A DNA stretch of 64,000 nucleotides, from positions 2,640,501-2,704,500 of the forward strand of contig VCAZ01000045.1 of the NCBI GenBank assembly GCA_005784505.1, in the 5' to 3' direction. The translations under genes and the position numbers were made by a program. The notes under the pieces are model-generated. The model ran no database searches and was not told the origin of the DNA. It worked only from the letters and a program-made list of their open reading frames with translations. This stretch comes from Bagarius yarrelli. Taxonomy: Eukaryota; Chordata; Actinopteri; Siluriformes; Sisoridae. Shown one piece after another: positions 11,461-22,340 of this stretch (position 1 is its first letter; every line of letters starts with the position of its first letter).

Positions 11461-12290
11461 ATAGATGTAATTATTCATATACTGCAACCTAATTGGTCTT
11501 TGGTCATCAATCAAATACACAAAAAGTGCATTAACCCCAGAATGATTCCTTATTAATCGACATGTCATTTTCATGACGCCTGATGAACACAGGCCCTCCT
11601 GCTTATAAAAAAAGCTACAGAGGAGACACATCGCTGGAGGCCTGTGTGTTTACCCTGCAAAACAGCCACTTTAGCATAAAACAGGCATTGCCCCTCAGAA
11701 TGAAGTGTGTTTGTTGTGGTGAAGAATGTTGCAGCTGCTACCACCTGCTTAGTGCCATGCAAAAGCACCTGCTTAACCGGCACATAAATTAGACACCTCA
11801 CCACCATATTGGACATAATTAAAGGGTTTGCAGATTCCTTTTTTCTTTCGGCTTTGATGTGCTTGAGGACAGCATCTGCTGAGTATACAGGCACCTGTTC
11901 TGTTCTCATTCATCTGTTTCATCAGCAGAGAAATGAATAAAAAAACTCCACCATAGAAAGTTTTTTTGTAATATCAACACATGGATGATAGAAAGTCAAG
12001 TCCAGATGTATTTTGCTCAACCAGCTATACCCTGGTCAGATTGGTACAGAATCTAAATTATATCCACACTTAACAAAGATGAGAACACACCCTTATTTGG
12101 ACACCAGGCCATCAGTGAGCACAATACACACACTACCCTGACGTTTGGATCAGCAGATTGACCTGTCACCTGTTTATGGCATTCCTTATAGAACTGGATT
12201 ACCTTGAGAAAAAAATCCATAACAAGACATTTATTATGCATGAAATGGCAGCGCGCTGTGGACAGTCACATGACTGCATGTGGTTCTCTG
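11461..12290. other. Non-coding sequence, no gene seen
   Basis: Overlapping frames occur on both strands at 11571-11909, but none has a recognisable domain or splice-bounded conserved segment. GC is slightly higher at 11580-11780. Confidence 0.4.
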
Positions 12291-12332
12291 AATTTCTCCA
12301 AGATTTCCTCTAATTTCTCCAAGATTTCCTCT
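12291..12332 (+). repeat. 21-bp tandem duplication
   Basis: The unit AATTTCTCCAAGATTTCCTC plus T occurs twice head to tail (12291-12311 and 12312-12332). Confidence 0.9.
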
Positions 12333-12348
12333 AAACAATTCCTAGGAA

Positions 12349-12452
12349 ATTCTCAGATGGGTTAGCAAGCTTAACTAGTATCCAGGTGAACTTGTGTTCC
12401 CCGTTAAGTCTGGTTCCTTTTAATATATCTTCCTAATATCTTCTCGGGTAGC
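12349..12452 (+). repeat. Direct repeat DR1 (partner at 12883)
   Basis: Begins AATTCTCAGATGGGTTAGCA and continues through AGCTTAACTAGTA and GGTTCCTTTTAATATATCTT. The partner at 12883-12986 is the same block with scattered substitutions. The last part resembles the dispersed-repeat phrase 'ctggttcctctcaa' seen at 17407. Confidence 0.8.
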
Positions 12453-12462
12453 TCATTAATCT

Positions 12463-12735
12463 GGGACAAACTAATTTTATGTCCATGGCTAATTTTTTTG
12501 TTGCCCAGTAAACAACTTCTGAAGGACACTCACATTTTTCCAATTCAATCAAAACACCATGGAAAATATGGGCTTTGTGTATAGGAACATTGTTGTAGCA
12601 TTACATTAAGAGACACAAACACAGTTCCAGGATGACAAAGACATTCTAGACAACTGAGTGTGTTCAAATTTGTAGCACCATTTGTAGATGAACATCATAT
12701 GGATCTGATGGCGAGGTTTTTACAAACATTATTTC
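12463..12735 (+). mobile_element. Tc1-derived fragment T1 (pair with 14540-14810)
   Basis: Shares with 14540-14810 the landmarks GCTAATTT, GGGCTTTGTGTA, AGACATTCTAGACAACTGAG and AACATCATATGGATCTGATG. It ends near GAGGTTTTTACAAACATT, comparable to the 'tccacaaacttttgg' terminus of Tc1-derived MITEs elsewhere here. No coding capacity remains. Confidence 0.55.
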
Positions 12736-12773
12736 ATTATATTGTATTATATTTATTGGGCAGACAGGACAGT

Positions 12774-12774
12774 A

Positions 12775-12809
<35 letters not shown>

Positions 12810-12816
12810 AAGAGGG
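12774..12816 (+). repeat. (GA)n microsatellite
   Basis: GA repeat with two AAAG interruptions, ending in a G run. The flanking phrases GGGCAGACAGGACAGTAAGAG and GGGGGGATCGGGAAAGGTCC suggest it sits within an old dispersed repeat. Confidence 0.9.
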
Positions 12817-12882
12817 GGGATCGGGAAAGGTCCATGAGTCAATTTGCAAACTCGGAATTCCCAGAGCATGACAGCACCTGCC

Positions 12883-12986
12883 AAATTCTCAGATGGGTTA
12901 GCAAGCTTAACTAGTACCCAGATTAGGATGTGTTCCCTGTTAAGGCTGGTTCCTCTTAATGTATCTTCTTAATATCTTCCCAGGAA
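12883..12986 (+). repeat. Direct repeat DR2 (partner of 12349)
   Basis: Second copy of the roughly 100-bp block, AATTCTCAGATGGGTTAGCA through ATATCTTCCCAGG. The two copies bracket the Tc1-derived fragment and the GA repeat. Confidence 0.8.
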
Positions 12987-13649
12987 GTAATTTTCTTCAA
13001 AGATTAATCTCCCACATTACCAGAATGATGGATGCAAGAATTTCTTTCAACATGATTTACACCCCCTTTACTGAGTCTTCTCTAGGAGCTGTTCAAAGCA
13101 ACAATGCAGTAAACCAGCATGAGTTATCTTGCAAAAAATCTGTATTCATTCATTTTTTTTCCAAAAGAATCTAAAGACCTCGACATTACCCATTATCCTA
13201 TAGCGGCTTTTCCAGTGTAGTTTCTTTTTTTACATGCTACATTTTAATAGGTCTCCACTTATCCAAACCGATAAGACGTATCCTCCTGCATCCTTAAGGA
13301 TTTCGATATTATGCACATGAATTAAGATTCAAGCTCCTCCGCTTTTGACTGCAGCTTATGAAGTCTTGTCGTTTGTCAAAACCAGAAAAGAAACAGAGTT
13401 AAGCGTTATTCTTATACCAGAGCGTATGTTATTATATGCGGTTCATGTATGCTGCTTTATCAAAACAACCATAAACAACAGTAATGCATAATTTAATAGT
13501 CATTAAAACTCAACAGAAAATCCCCAGCACTATTTTCTAAGGTGGCACATCAGAATTATGTGCCTCAGGTACTTGGAAATGTAACCTTGACACACTACCT
13601 GTGTGAAAGTCAAAATTTTATTAGCCGTCCGTAATAATAATTTACCACT

Positions 13650-14330
13650 CCCAGACCCTGGCTATTAAATTGTTCTGACATGATCTAACCAATCATATCT
13701 CTTTTATTTTCTCTCTCTTAAAGGTTTTAATACAAGGTTTCCAGCAGGTTTTTTTCTGACATCCAAATGTTTAAATTTCTTACACTCTGTGTGCCTGTTT
13801 AATTCATGAAAGAATGAAAACAGGTCTCTGCAAATGGATAGTGTCTGTGTTTCTCATTCAGGAAATCTCTCTTCTCTCGCTGACGGAATGGAGGAAACAG
13901 CGAGCCATTACCTATTGTTATTAAACTACCATGCAATAATCTTTAGACCATTACATCGTGCTGCTTTCTGAGAAGAGTCAATATCTGTGATAGAACATGA
14001 TGGTTGGAACAGAAATGTGCAGTCATTAGGCTTCATGAGAATAAAACGCAGCCCTGAGCGTTCAGCTATGCATTTTCAGCACACCAAGGCGTAAGTGATG
14101 AAGTGTTTGCCAGATAAAAGTCTCGCACTGTCACAACTCAGCTCGCTGAAATTGCTCCATCGACATAATTGAGAATCTGTTGCATTTCTCTCCGGGATGT
14201 TTTTAACATGCGAAGCAGCTTTTGATATTGATTAGATGTTAAGAGGTAATTGGAATATCATAATAATGCCATGATAAGCTGGCCTCTGAGGACAGGATTC
14301 ACTGGTAAGGAGTTGTTTCTTATCCCTTGT
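13650..14330. other. Candidate conserved non-coding element (large)
   Basis: About 680 bp of unique, non-coding, balanced sequence free of microsatellites, sitting between repeat blocks. Motifs that stand out are TAATTGAGAA, GTAATTGGAA, TTTGATATTGATTAGA, CTATTGTTATT (Sox-type) and TGCATTT. I read it as a likely enhancer-type element; this is inference from texture. Confidence 0.35.
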
Positions 14331-14539
14331 CTTAGCCTAGCATGGATGATAATCAAGAGAAAACATGTGATTTTTAAAGCAACAAGCTTACATACTGTTT
14401 ATTTATAATATCATGTTTTAGAGTCTTCTTTCTTTTTCGTCATCCTCTTTTTTTACTCCATTTATTGCTTTAAGATAATAAATATAAATACATTAGAATT
14501 AGTCAAGGTTCTAAAAGGATTTTTTAGGACAAGAGTCGA

Positions 14540-14820
14540 CAAGCTAATTTTATGTCCAGGGCTAATATTTGATATTGTTTTTCCAATCCAACCGGAACAC
14601 ACCATAGAAATCAGGGGCTTTGTGTACAGGGACATTGTCATGCTGAAACAGTGTTTGTGTCTCTTAGTTCCAGTAAAGGAAAAATATAATTCTACAAAAA
14701 AGACATTCTAGACAACTGAGTGTGTTCCAATTTGTGGCAACCGTCTGTAGATAAACATCATATGGATCTGATGGTAAGGTTTTTACACACTTTTGGCATT
14801 ATATTGTTTTTTTCTGTGGG
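14540..14820 (+). mobile_element. Tc1-derived fragment T2 (pair with 12463-12735)
   Basis: Diverged sister of the 12463 fragment. It keeps GACATTGTCATGCTGAAACA, comparable to the transposase region encoding a 'HDNA'-type motif, and a right end reading GGTTTTTACACACTTTTGGC. Non-coding now. Confidence 0.55.
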
Positions 14821-14862
14821 CATTTTGCCTTTATTTGTTGGATAGGTCAGTATGTGAAGTGT

Positions 14863-14884
14863 GTATATGTGTGTGTGTGTGTGT
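14863..14884 (+). repeat. (GT)n microsatellite
   Basis: Short GT run with one interrupting TATATG. About 9 clean dinucleotides. Confidence 0.9.
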
Positions 14885-15009
14885 AATTTAAATTTAACGG
14901 GGTCACATGTAGAGACTTGCTGTTGGATTTCTTGCAATGGCTCTTCACTTCACAGCCAGCAACAGGGTCTACAATTACACACTGCTTCTTTAACATTTTT
15001 CTAATAATT

Positions 15010-15625
15010 AGGCAAGGCAAGTTTATTTATATAAGTGCTATACGTAAGAAAGACCGAGAAATTAAAATAAAAAAAACAAAGATTAAAAAAAGAATAAAAA
15101 CAGTTAGGAATATACAGTAGAATGATTATAGCCAGTTCTGACATAAGACAGTGCTCATTAAATAAATGCAGAACTAAATAGATGTGTTTTGAGTCTGGAT
15201 TTAAAGATGGCTATTAATTTAACACATCTGATCTTATCTGGTAGCTGGTTTCAATTGCAGCCTGCGTAATGGCTGGTTGCAGATTCTCCTTGTTTAGTGT
15301 GAACCATTACCATTTAGTACCATTACCACATTGGTATGTTTAACTGACTTGAGCGTAACGATCGGAGTGATCTGATGGGTTTATATTCAGTGAGCATAAC
15401 TAAAGTGTATTCAGGTCTTATAGGCCAGTAGTGACAAGTAACAGTGCTTTAAAATCAATTCTAAATGTAACTGGTAGTCAGTGTTTCTGGTTTTAGTCAG
15501 AATCCTGGCAGCAGCGTTCTAGATGAGCTGCAGCTGTCTAAGGGTCTTTTTTTGGTAGGTCTGGTCAAGAGTGCGTTACAATAATTCAGTCTACTAGTGA
15601 TGGAAGCATGAAGAAGAGTCTCCAA
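15010..15625 (+). mobile_element. Multicopy teleost retrotransposon-like sequence
   Basis: Starts AGGCAAGGCAAGTTTATTTA and contains GATGAGCTGCAGCTGTCT, GCAGCGTTCTAGATGAG and CAATAATTCAGTCTACTAGT, phrases I recognise as very common in teleost genomes. The low-complexity stretch after the start is A/G-rich. No intact frame; likely a LINE-related or NLR-associated repeat of uncertain class. Confidence 0.5.
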
Positions 15626-15654
15626 AACCCTTTTCTTTATTTATTTATTTCCAT

Positions 15655-15934
15655 ATTCGCCTATTCCCTAATTCGGGGTCACTGGGATCTGCTGGAGTCC
15701 ATCACAGGGCCACACAAACTCACACTGACTCCTATGGGCAATTTAGGATCACCAATCAACCTAACATACATGTTTTTGGACTGTGCGAGGAAACCGGAGA
15801 ACCCAGAGTAAACCCACACAAGCATGGGGAGAACATGCAAACTCCACACAGAAAGACCCCTGTCTGGGAATCGAACCCAGGACCTTCATTCTGTGAGGCA
15901 ACAGTGCTAACCACTAAGCCACCGTGCTGCCCCA
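15655..15934 (-). mobile_element. SINE family B (minus), well preserved
   Basis: Runs from CGCCTATTCCCTAATTC through CCTAACATACATGTTTTTGG and ACCCACACAAGCATGGGG to GGGAATCGAACCCAGGACC (B-box complement) and CTAAGCCACCGTGCTGCCCC. A (TTTA)n tail lies just left (15637-15651). It is one of the best copies for defining the consensus. Confidence 0.88.
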
Positions 15935-16055
15935 ATATTTAATATTATTAATATTAAATTTTAATATTAATAAAACATTAATATGAATATTTAATATTAA
16001 TGTTTTAATAATAATATTCAATTTAATATTAAAATTAAACATTAATATTAAAACA
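15935..16055. repeat. AATATT/TTAAT palindromic AT tract
   Basis: About 120 bp composed almost only of A and T, with AATATT, TTTAATATTAAT and their complements repeated in both directions, so it can fold on itself. It begins exactly where the SINE head ends. Confidence 0.8.
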
Positions 16056-16499
16056 GACTTTAGGATAAGAACTTTCATTCTATTTCTATATCTGAGGCAC
16101 CGGGAAAATCTTTCAAAATAGATTTTTTTTTGCCAATAACTTACTTCAATGCCTCAGTTTAAAAGTCTGACAGACAGCAGCGGGTTCCAAATTTGCTGCT
16201 TCTTTAGTATTTTCCAGTAATCCAGATAATATAAGTACCAATGCTTTGCTAACCACACCTAACATTTTAGCACAAATAATAGCACTCATTAATGTCACTT
16301 ATATCAAAACAAGGTAGCAGATACATTATTTACTCAGAATCAATTAAATATATAATTGTATATTAAATGTATAATTGCACTTTACCTCCTGCCTTGTTTA
16401 TTTGACATAGTCTGGCCAACAGGCAGATTCGGTTCCTCTCGATTACACGTTTGCATTTCGGTTAATTATACGAATATTTTTTTCCGCAAAAATCAGTAA

Positions 16500-17180
16500 C
16501 CAATCATGTGTGCCTGAGCAGATGAAAGAGCTTCACATAGACGTACAATGCCCCTTTATTCAGCCTAAAAGAATGCAATACAATTACCAGATAAAAATCT
16601 AAAGTAATGAGATAATTTGTCAAAATGTCAGCGAGTTGCTTGGGAGGCAGATTAAAAATTGTGCTATACATTATTTCAAATATTGTTTAAGGTTAATGTA
16701 CAATTTAATCAAGCCTTGCATTTCTCTAAGCAGTTTTAATCTATAGCGCTATTTCTCCAGGCGGTAATTAAATATATTAGACATTCTTCTAGTTAGCAGA
16801 GAGGCTTCCTTCGGTTCATACATACCTTCCTTTAGATTTTTCAAGAATCCCAGCCTGTTTGATTATGCTGTAAATTCATATAGTGGAGCAAATGTGGCAA
16901 TGTGTGTGATTAGCTACCCAACGCTAAATGACTGCAAATTGTATATCAGCAAGAATGTGGCATTTTTCACCATTCCGTTTAGATGTGAGTTTAATAATTA
17001 TTTATCTGTATATCTGCAGTAATTACTTTATCTTGATTCAGTGTAAAGCAGCCGAGCCAGCTAAAGGCATGTTACATAAAATATCCCATAATCTCATGCT
17101 CCAGTACCCCTGATCAAAGGCACATTATCAGCTAGTATTATAAACAGCAGCTGTGCTAATTCCTCTCTACTTCTTTCCCT
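16500..17180. other. Candidate conserved non-coding element (large)
   Basis: Unique sequence with many homeodomain cores (TAATTA, AATTAAAT, GCAGTAATTAC), GCCATTTTTCA-like and CAGCTG-type E-boxes, no microsatellite, no frame. Similar in texture to 13650-14330. Presence of long-range regulatory elements beside a TE-poor patch is inferred, not shown. Confidence 0.35.
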
Positions 17181-17384
17181 TTTTCTAAAGCATCCAGAAA
17201 TTTTGGCAGCACTGGTCGTCCTTCAGTAAGAAGAGGCCAATCCTGCGAGGATCCTGAGGCATCCAGAGACTGAGATTTGGGTATCCAGAGATTTTGGGTA
17301 TTTAAAGCAAATATGCCAACCCTATGTGGACTTTGAGGATGTCAGCAGGATGTACTTTCATCATGCAACTCCAACTGACTGTTT

Positions 17385-17407
17385 ATGATTATGATTATGA
17401 TTATGAC
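17385..17407 (+). repeat. (ATGATT)n microsatellite
   Basis: Four head-to-tail copies of a 6-bp unit immediately before the dispersed repeat. Confidence 0.85.
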
Positions 17408-17605
17408 TGGTTCCTCTCAATGTTTCTTCCTTATACCATCTAAGGGAGTTTTTCCTTGCCACAGTCACCCCAGGTTTGCTCACTAGGGATGTTTTTGATA
17501 ACATTAATCCTGGACTTTTGTATTGTTACTTATGTTCTGTAAAGCTGCGTTAATTCAATGTCCATTGTTAAATGGGCTATATAAATAAAACTTATTGAAA
17601 AAAAC
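17405..17605 (+). repeat. Dispersed fish repeat, 3'-tail (plus)
   Basis: CTGGTTCCTCTCAATGTTTC, then GGAGTTTTTCCTTGCCAC, CTGTAAAGCTGCG and the tail GGGCTATATAAATAAAACTT. Same family as the reverse copy at 1450-1640, probably a LINE 3' end. Confidence 0.7.
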
Positions 17606-18185
17606 GCTAGTAAGGTGGTCTTGGAAAGTCTTCGTTTTTAAGTTTAGAAAAACAAGAAGCCGGAAATAAGGATGACAAATCGGGTCTTGACTAATATCCC
17701 TTTTTTTGCCAATAATATACTTTAATACCCTAATTTATTATAATATATTCACCGAAATAAATTATAAACTGCCTTGTGTGCCATCTTTCTAGCACACGGT
17801 GTTTAAATTTTGCCAATAGATGTTTCTATTTTGGTAAATCTGATGTTTCTATCAGCCATAACAATTAAAGCACCTGCCTAATGATGTTGGTCCAGCACAT
17901 CCAATAGTAACTTGATCTTACTAAACCCTGGGACAATTACACACAAACTCTTAGCGACGCTCCTTAAATATTTCCTGAACAAGTTTGCAGCGTTTCAGAT
18001 AGTAATATCCTAATGGAAGATACAACAACTATTAGGTAATACTTTGGCACCGTAATGAGGTGCAATTTGTTGGCCCTGCTTTGGTAGCTATTGTAATTTT
18101 CACTGCATATCAGAAACTCCCTACACAATCTCTCAGTTTGGAGATACACTGAAGAATCATGCTAGTTTGACCTTTGTTATATTCA
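17606..18185. other. Non-coding sequence, no gene seen
   Basis: AT-rich unique sequence with no recognised element. Confidence 0.5.
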
Positions 18186-18231
18186 CACACATTCTTACCC
18201 ACACACACACACATTCTTCGCTCATTTTTCT

Positions 18232-18277
18232 CACTTTTAACACATCAAATTTGACTTGTGAGAATGTGTTAAAAGTG
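18232..18277. repeat. Perfect 14-bp inverted repeat
   Basis: CACTTTTAACACAT (18232-18245) pairs with ATGTGTTAAAAGTG (18264-18277) across an 18-nt loop. Preceded by an (AC)n run at 18201-18212. Confidence 0.9.
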
Positions 18278-18469
18278 GCATTGTAGGGGTTAATCGCTTT
18301 TCTTGTCGGTGGTTTTGAAGTTGATGGTTGAGAAAGTGTGAGATGACCTCTGGGATGTTTCTGGGGTTATAATATTAGGGTTTATAATTCATTTAGGAAA
18401 AAAAACTGTAATATTTATTGTATAATTTGGTGAACATGTAAGTTTTCTTCTGCCATCTTGTAAACCTGC

Positions 18470-18498
18470 GTGTGTGTGTGTGTGTGTTTGTGTGTGTT
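18470..18498 (+). repeat. (GT)n microsatellite
   Basis: GTGTGTGT run with one TTT interruption, followed 30 nt later by CAGGGCTGCACAATAAATCG, a terminal motif of a hAT-like MITE family (compare 44918). Confidence 0.85.
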
Positions 18499-18734
18499 GA
18501 GTTTTTCATGTGAATGCCCTCCCTCAGGGCTGCACAATAAATCGGAATATGTAGTATGTCTTGTCATGTTTTCTGCTTGCTGACCCAATCCACATCTGAC
18601 ACTCTATGTTAGCTCAGTCCATGCAGCCATCCATCACTCACCTTTTTAGGACACACACTCACTCAAACCAGTTCAGGACACACACTCAGGCAAATCATGA
18701 CTTTTAATGTGGCTTGCTAATATATAAGCATTTA

Positions 18735-18893
18735 TATTTACAGAATTTGGCAGACGTCCTTATCCAGAGCGACTTACATTTATCTCTTTTATACAACTAA
18801 GCAATTGGGGGTTAAGGGCCTTGCTCATGGGCCCAGCGGTGACCCTGATCCTCCAATTAGCAGACCCTAATCACTGAGCCACCACCTCCCCAT
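18735..18893 (-). mobile_element. SINE family A (minus)
   Basis: Tail GGCAGACGTCCTTATCCAGA, body AAGGGCCTTGCTCATGGGCC, head complement ending GAGCCACCACCTCCCC. The B box is damaged. Confidence 0.85.
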
Positions 18894-19229
18894 ACATTAT
18901 TAGGGAGTGTATACAGAATCAATCTGAATCCGCATCTAGACAGTAAACGTGTCTTGATGGGTGTGTCTGATGATTTGTAGTTAAAAGGTAAAGAAACTGC
19001 AGTGGAAAAATTCTACTGACCTCGCAAAACATTCATTCTAATTCTAATACTTTTCTATCCATGTTTTATGCTCAGGCTGGCAAGAACGGGGCTACATGCA
19101 TTAGTCTGACCCCGTCTTAGCGTACTTGCTCTAGAACTCCCAGAAGCAGCGTGATCAGGGAAACGCATACCGAAGTAGCCTCGGCCATGTCTGTACCATG
19201 GCATCTAGATGCTATGAACCAGAACGGAC

Positions 19230-19560
19230 AGTCCGCCCAGGCTACAAGAGCTCTCCCCTTTTTTTCTTTGTCTAAAGAGAGCATCATTTTGCTGACCTTT
19301 AAAAATAGTGCGGGAAAAAAATGCTGAATAATTATTTTATTTTTATCCACTGATCTATCGCGCCTTTTTTTACTTCTCTTTTCAGTCAGTACATCTACCT
19401 TGGGTTGTTTTTGCCAGTTATAGTGTAAATGCAGATATCGGATACAGGTCAGTTTTAGAAGAATATGTAAACAAGTCAAAAAAAAAATAGATATAGTCAC
19501 AAAATTGGGCATCAACACCTGCAGTTGAAAAGAAAACGAAAAAGCTTTCAGCAACACTTG
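19230..19560 (-). mobile_element. MITE-like family M, copy D (partial)
   Basis: Aligned by eye with 31310-31615: both read CGCCCAGGCT, then TGCTGAATAAT, ATCTATCGCGCC/ATTATCGCGCGG, ACCTTGGGTTGTT, GATACAGGTCAG/GATACGGGTCAG and TCACAAAATTG, ending CTGCAG. A 148-codon minus-strand frame (19117-19563) falls within it and is not a gene. Confidence 0.6.
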
Positions 19561-19563
19561 CAC

Positions 19564-20999
19564 ACCAAAAGGCAGTGATTATTATGTGCATCATTTTCGC
19601 TGTCAGCAGTACCCAGCGAGTTCTGTAGATGAAAGCTCACAGAGTCAACACTGGTGGGAAAATATAGTGCTGGCTATGTTCTCTAAGCTCTCGAACATTA
19701 CAACTACAATATATAAGTCTAATTATACACACCTCCAATTGTCTACTAATTTTGTAGTTTTCATGAAATTATAACAATTAAATGTTTTCTTTATAGTTTC
19801 GTCAGAGTTCTGGGTTTCCTTCACTTGGAGCTTTTTAAACATATTCTCAGATTTTATTTTAGTTCCTGGTTAGAACACTACAAGATGTTGGGGGGTTAAA
19901 TATTTATACAAGTCCCTGCAAACTGTGGTTTGTATGTAGGCTTAATTCACTCTCATTAGAGGACAAATACGTCATTACATTATATATAAACTCAGGAGAC
20001 AAACTCCAATGAACTAGGTCTAATGAAACATCAGTGAGAAAAAGATTAATGGGATTCGATAGCATACACTTTGGGTGAAAGTTGATTAAATTGTTGAAAA
20101 GTTTGTGAACATTCGTTTTAGAACACCAAAGCGTGTAGAAAGTATTCCCATGTCTAACCTATTTAGCGTTTAATTAATAAAAGTGTGGACTAAGGTTCAA
20201 GTCAGAAGTCTGGACACATAAAAGCTACAATTCGCATTAGCATTATTGCTACAATTCGATTTTGGACAACATTTAACGAAAAGAAGTTTGGAGGGGAAAA
20301 AATGCATTTTTATCCAAAAGGTTGGACAGACAGGTTATTTTTTGTCATTTTATCCAAAATTCTCAGGTTTTCTTTAACACACTCTCTTTATCTCTTTCGC
20401 ACACACACAAAAATACACATACATATCGTAAATTAGCAAGCAGCACAACCTCCACCTTACCAGAAGCTTATTCTCAACCAATTTAAAAACTATTTCTGCT
20501 TACTATCCTTTAAAATGATACCTCTGAAGGAGAAATAAGCTATATCTCCAAGGAACATGTCCCAAATCCATGGTCACATGGTCATCATTTTTAAAAATTA
20601 CTGTGCGCTTTAGAGAAAAAACATCGAAATCCTGTCAAAGAAGAAATTTCAATATTTAGTGTCATGAATTTAGTGACAGGAGTTTTTGAATATTGTGTAA
20701 AGGAAAGTGTAGCCAGGATTTTTCTACCGGAAAGGCCAGCTGGGTCTTATCTTTTTGTTGGTTGCTTTTTTATTGAGTTAAGATCTACTTAGCAATGCTC
20801 TCATTGTGTAACTTTATTTAGGTTAGCATGCAAACCTGGAATGTTATGACAGCTATATACCTTGCTAGCTTAATTCGTTCTGTGAGGTTTGACAATGAAT
20901 AATGATGATGTCCTAAATAGAATTTGAGAATTACATTATATATCAAATGGTTTAACTATGATTAGTGTTTTTAACTCTTTCGATGCAATACACTTCATT
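19564..20999. other. Non-coding sequence with possible Tc1 terminus
   Basis: GTCAGAAGTCTGGACACATA at 20200-20219 resembles a Tc1-like terminal repeat ('gtctggacac'), and AGGTTGGACAGACAGGT at about 20319 may be a partner. No gene seen. Confidence 0.35.
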
Positions 21000-21004
21000 C
21001 GTTA

Positions 21005-21035
21005 AAGTGTATTTGTATTTGTATTTGTATTTATT
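21005..21035 (+). repeat. (GTATTT)n hexanucleotide repeat
   Basis: Four to five copies of a GTATTT unit ending in TTATTATT. Confidence 0.85.
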
Positions 21036-21567
21036 ATTTTTTTTAACAATGCCTATTAAGTCACACTTTCCAGCTCTGAATGGCTGGGTAAGTCATGGTA
21101 GTTCTCCCTCATAACCCCTCTACCAAAAGAAGCCACAGCCAAAAAAAGTCAGCATACATATAATCGGTATATAATCGGCTCGGGGCAGTGGGTGTGGGAG
21201 GGGCAGCAGTTAAGCCAAGCAGTAAACATAGGATCCATGGCCCCTATGCCACCACGTATATCTGCACCTGCTATATATATATAATTTTAGATTTAATTAT
21301 AATTGTTTATTTATGGCAAGAAAAAAACTTGATGGGAAGCCCTGACAAAGACTGATCATGCGGTCATGATAACAAGTGTCTATAGTTGGTACCAAGGTCA
21401 TCATTTGGTTTATTAGATTGTTAAGGTCTTTATCCACATCCAAATGAGCACTAGCTCTGTTTGACTGAAGTAAAAAAAAAAGTGATTCATTTCTGAAGCA
21501 GTACGTAAGTAAGTGAATTGAATGATGTGTATTTTGGGTGGCCGGTCAGATATTTGGACTTAGAAGT

Positions 21568-21855
21568 CCATCCATCCATTAAACTATCCATCTATCTATT
21601 CATTCATCCATCCATCCATCCATCCATTGTCTTAATCCGCTTATTTCTAATCAGGTTCACAGGGATCTGCTGGAGTTTATCCCATCTGTCTGGGTAAAAG
21701 GCAGGGGTACACCCAGGAAAGGTCACCAGTCCATCGCAGGGCAACATACAGACAAACAACCACACTCACTCTTAGTCACTCCTATGGGCAATTTAGAATT
21801 AACAATCAACCTAACATACATGTTTTTGGAAACCGGAGTACACGGAGTAAAACAC
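21568..21855 (-). mobile_element. SINE family B (minus) with (CATC)n tail
   Basis: The simple tail (CATC/CATT)n at 21568-21627 precedes CTTAATCCGCTTATTTCTAA and the body through CCTAACATACATGTTTTTGG; the tRNA-like head is lost after ACACGGAGTAAAACAC. The complement of the tail, GGATGGATGAATGAATG, shows how this SINE seeds microsatellites. Confidence 0.8.
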
Positions 21856-21949
21856 TTAGAAGGCTAATAAGATATTTCAAAATCTTCTATGGGCTTAAAA
21901 ATAATTAAAAGTGAGCATGTTCTCTAATGTGGCATCTTTCTACAGCGGT

Positions 21950-22340
21950 GAATCCCATGCTTAAAGGATCCATTTTGCCTTTTTTTGCTGCCCGTCTACT
22001 CAGGAGAAGCAAATCTTCTCAGACAGTGAAAATTCGCTCTGGGAAGTGCGCCTGATGGGATTGCCTTCTATATTCATGTGTGCAGTAGCAGCCCAGCACT
22101 GGAGCTAGTTTTCTGTCTCAATGAAGCGCAACAGCCCCATCTGCAGGCATGTACCCTCGGCTGGACACGAGACAGGAAGACGTGGTGTTTCCATTATTCT
22201 GAGTGCGTGGGATCAGAGTTGGAACTGGCAGGACTGCTGGATTGTGAAATGTCTTTGCTAATATTTCATGGGAAGTTTAACATATTTGGTTTCATGCCAA
22301 TGCAGGCAATTGATGCTAATTCGTCATTTTAGCAACGTCA
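21950..22340. other. Candidate conserved non-coding element
   Basis: Unique, GC-balanced. Contains CTTTGCTAATATTTCAT, TTTGGTTTCATGCCAATGCA and CAATTGATGCTAATTCG. An 84-codon plus-strand frame (22078-22332) shows no motif. Reads more like an enhancer than an exon. Confidence 0.3.

Noticed and set aside
19117..19563. 148-codon minus-strand frame as a gene
   Set aside because: Overlaps a family M repeat copy found elsewhere without this frame, and shows no domain.
22078..22332. 84-codon frame as an exon of a second gene
   Set aside because: No domain and no paired exons nearby.
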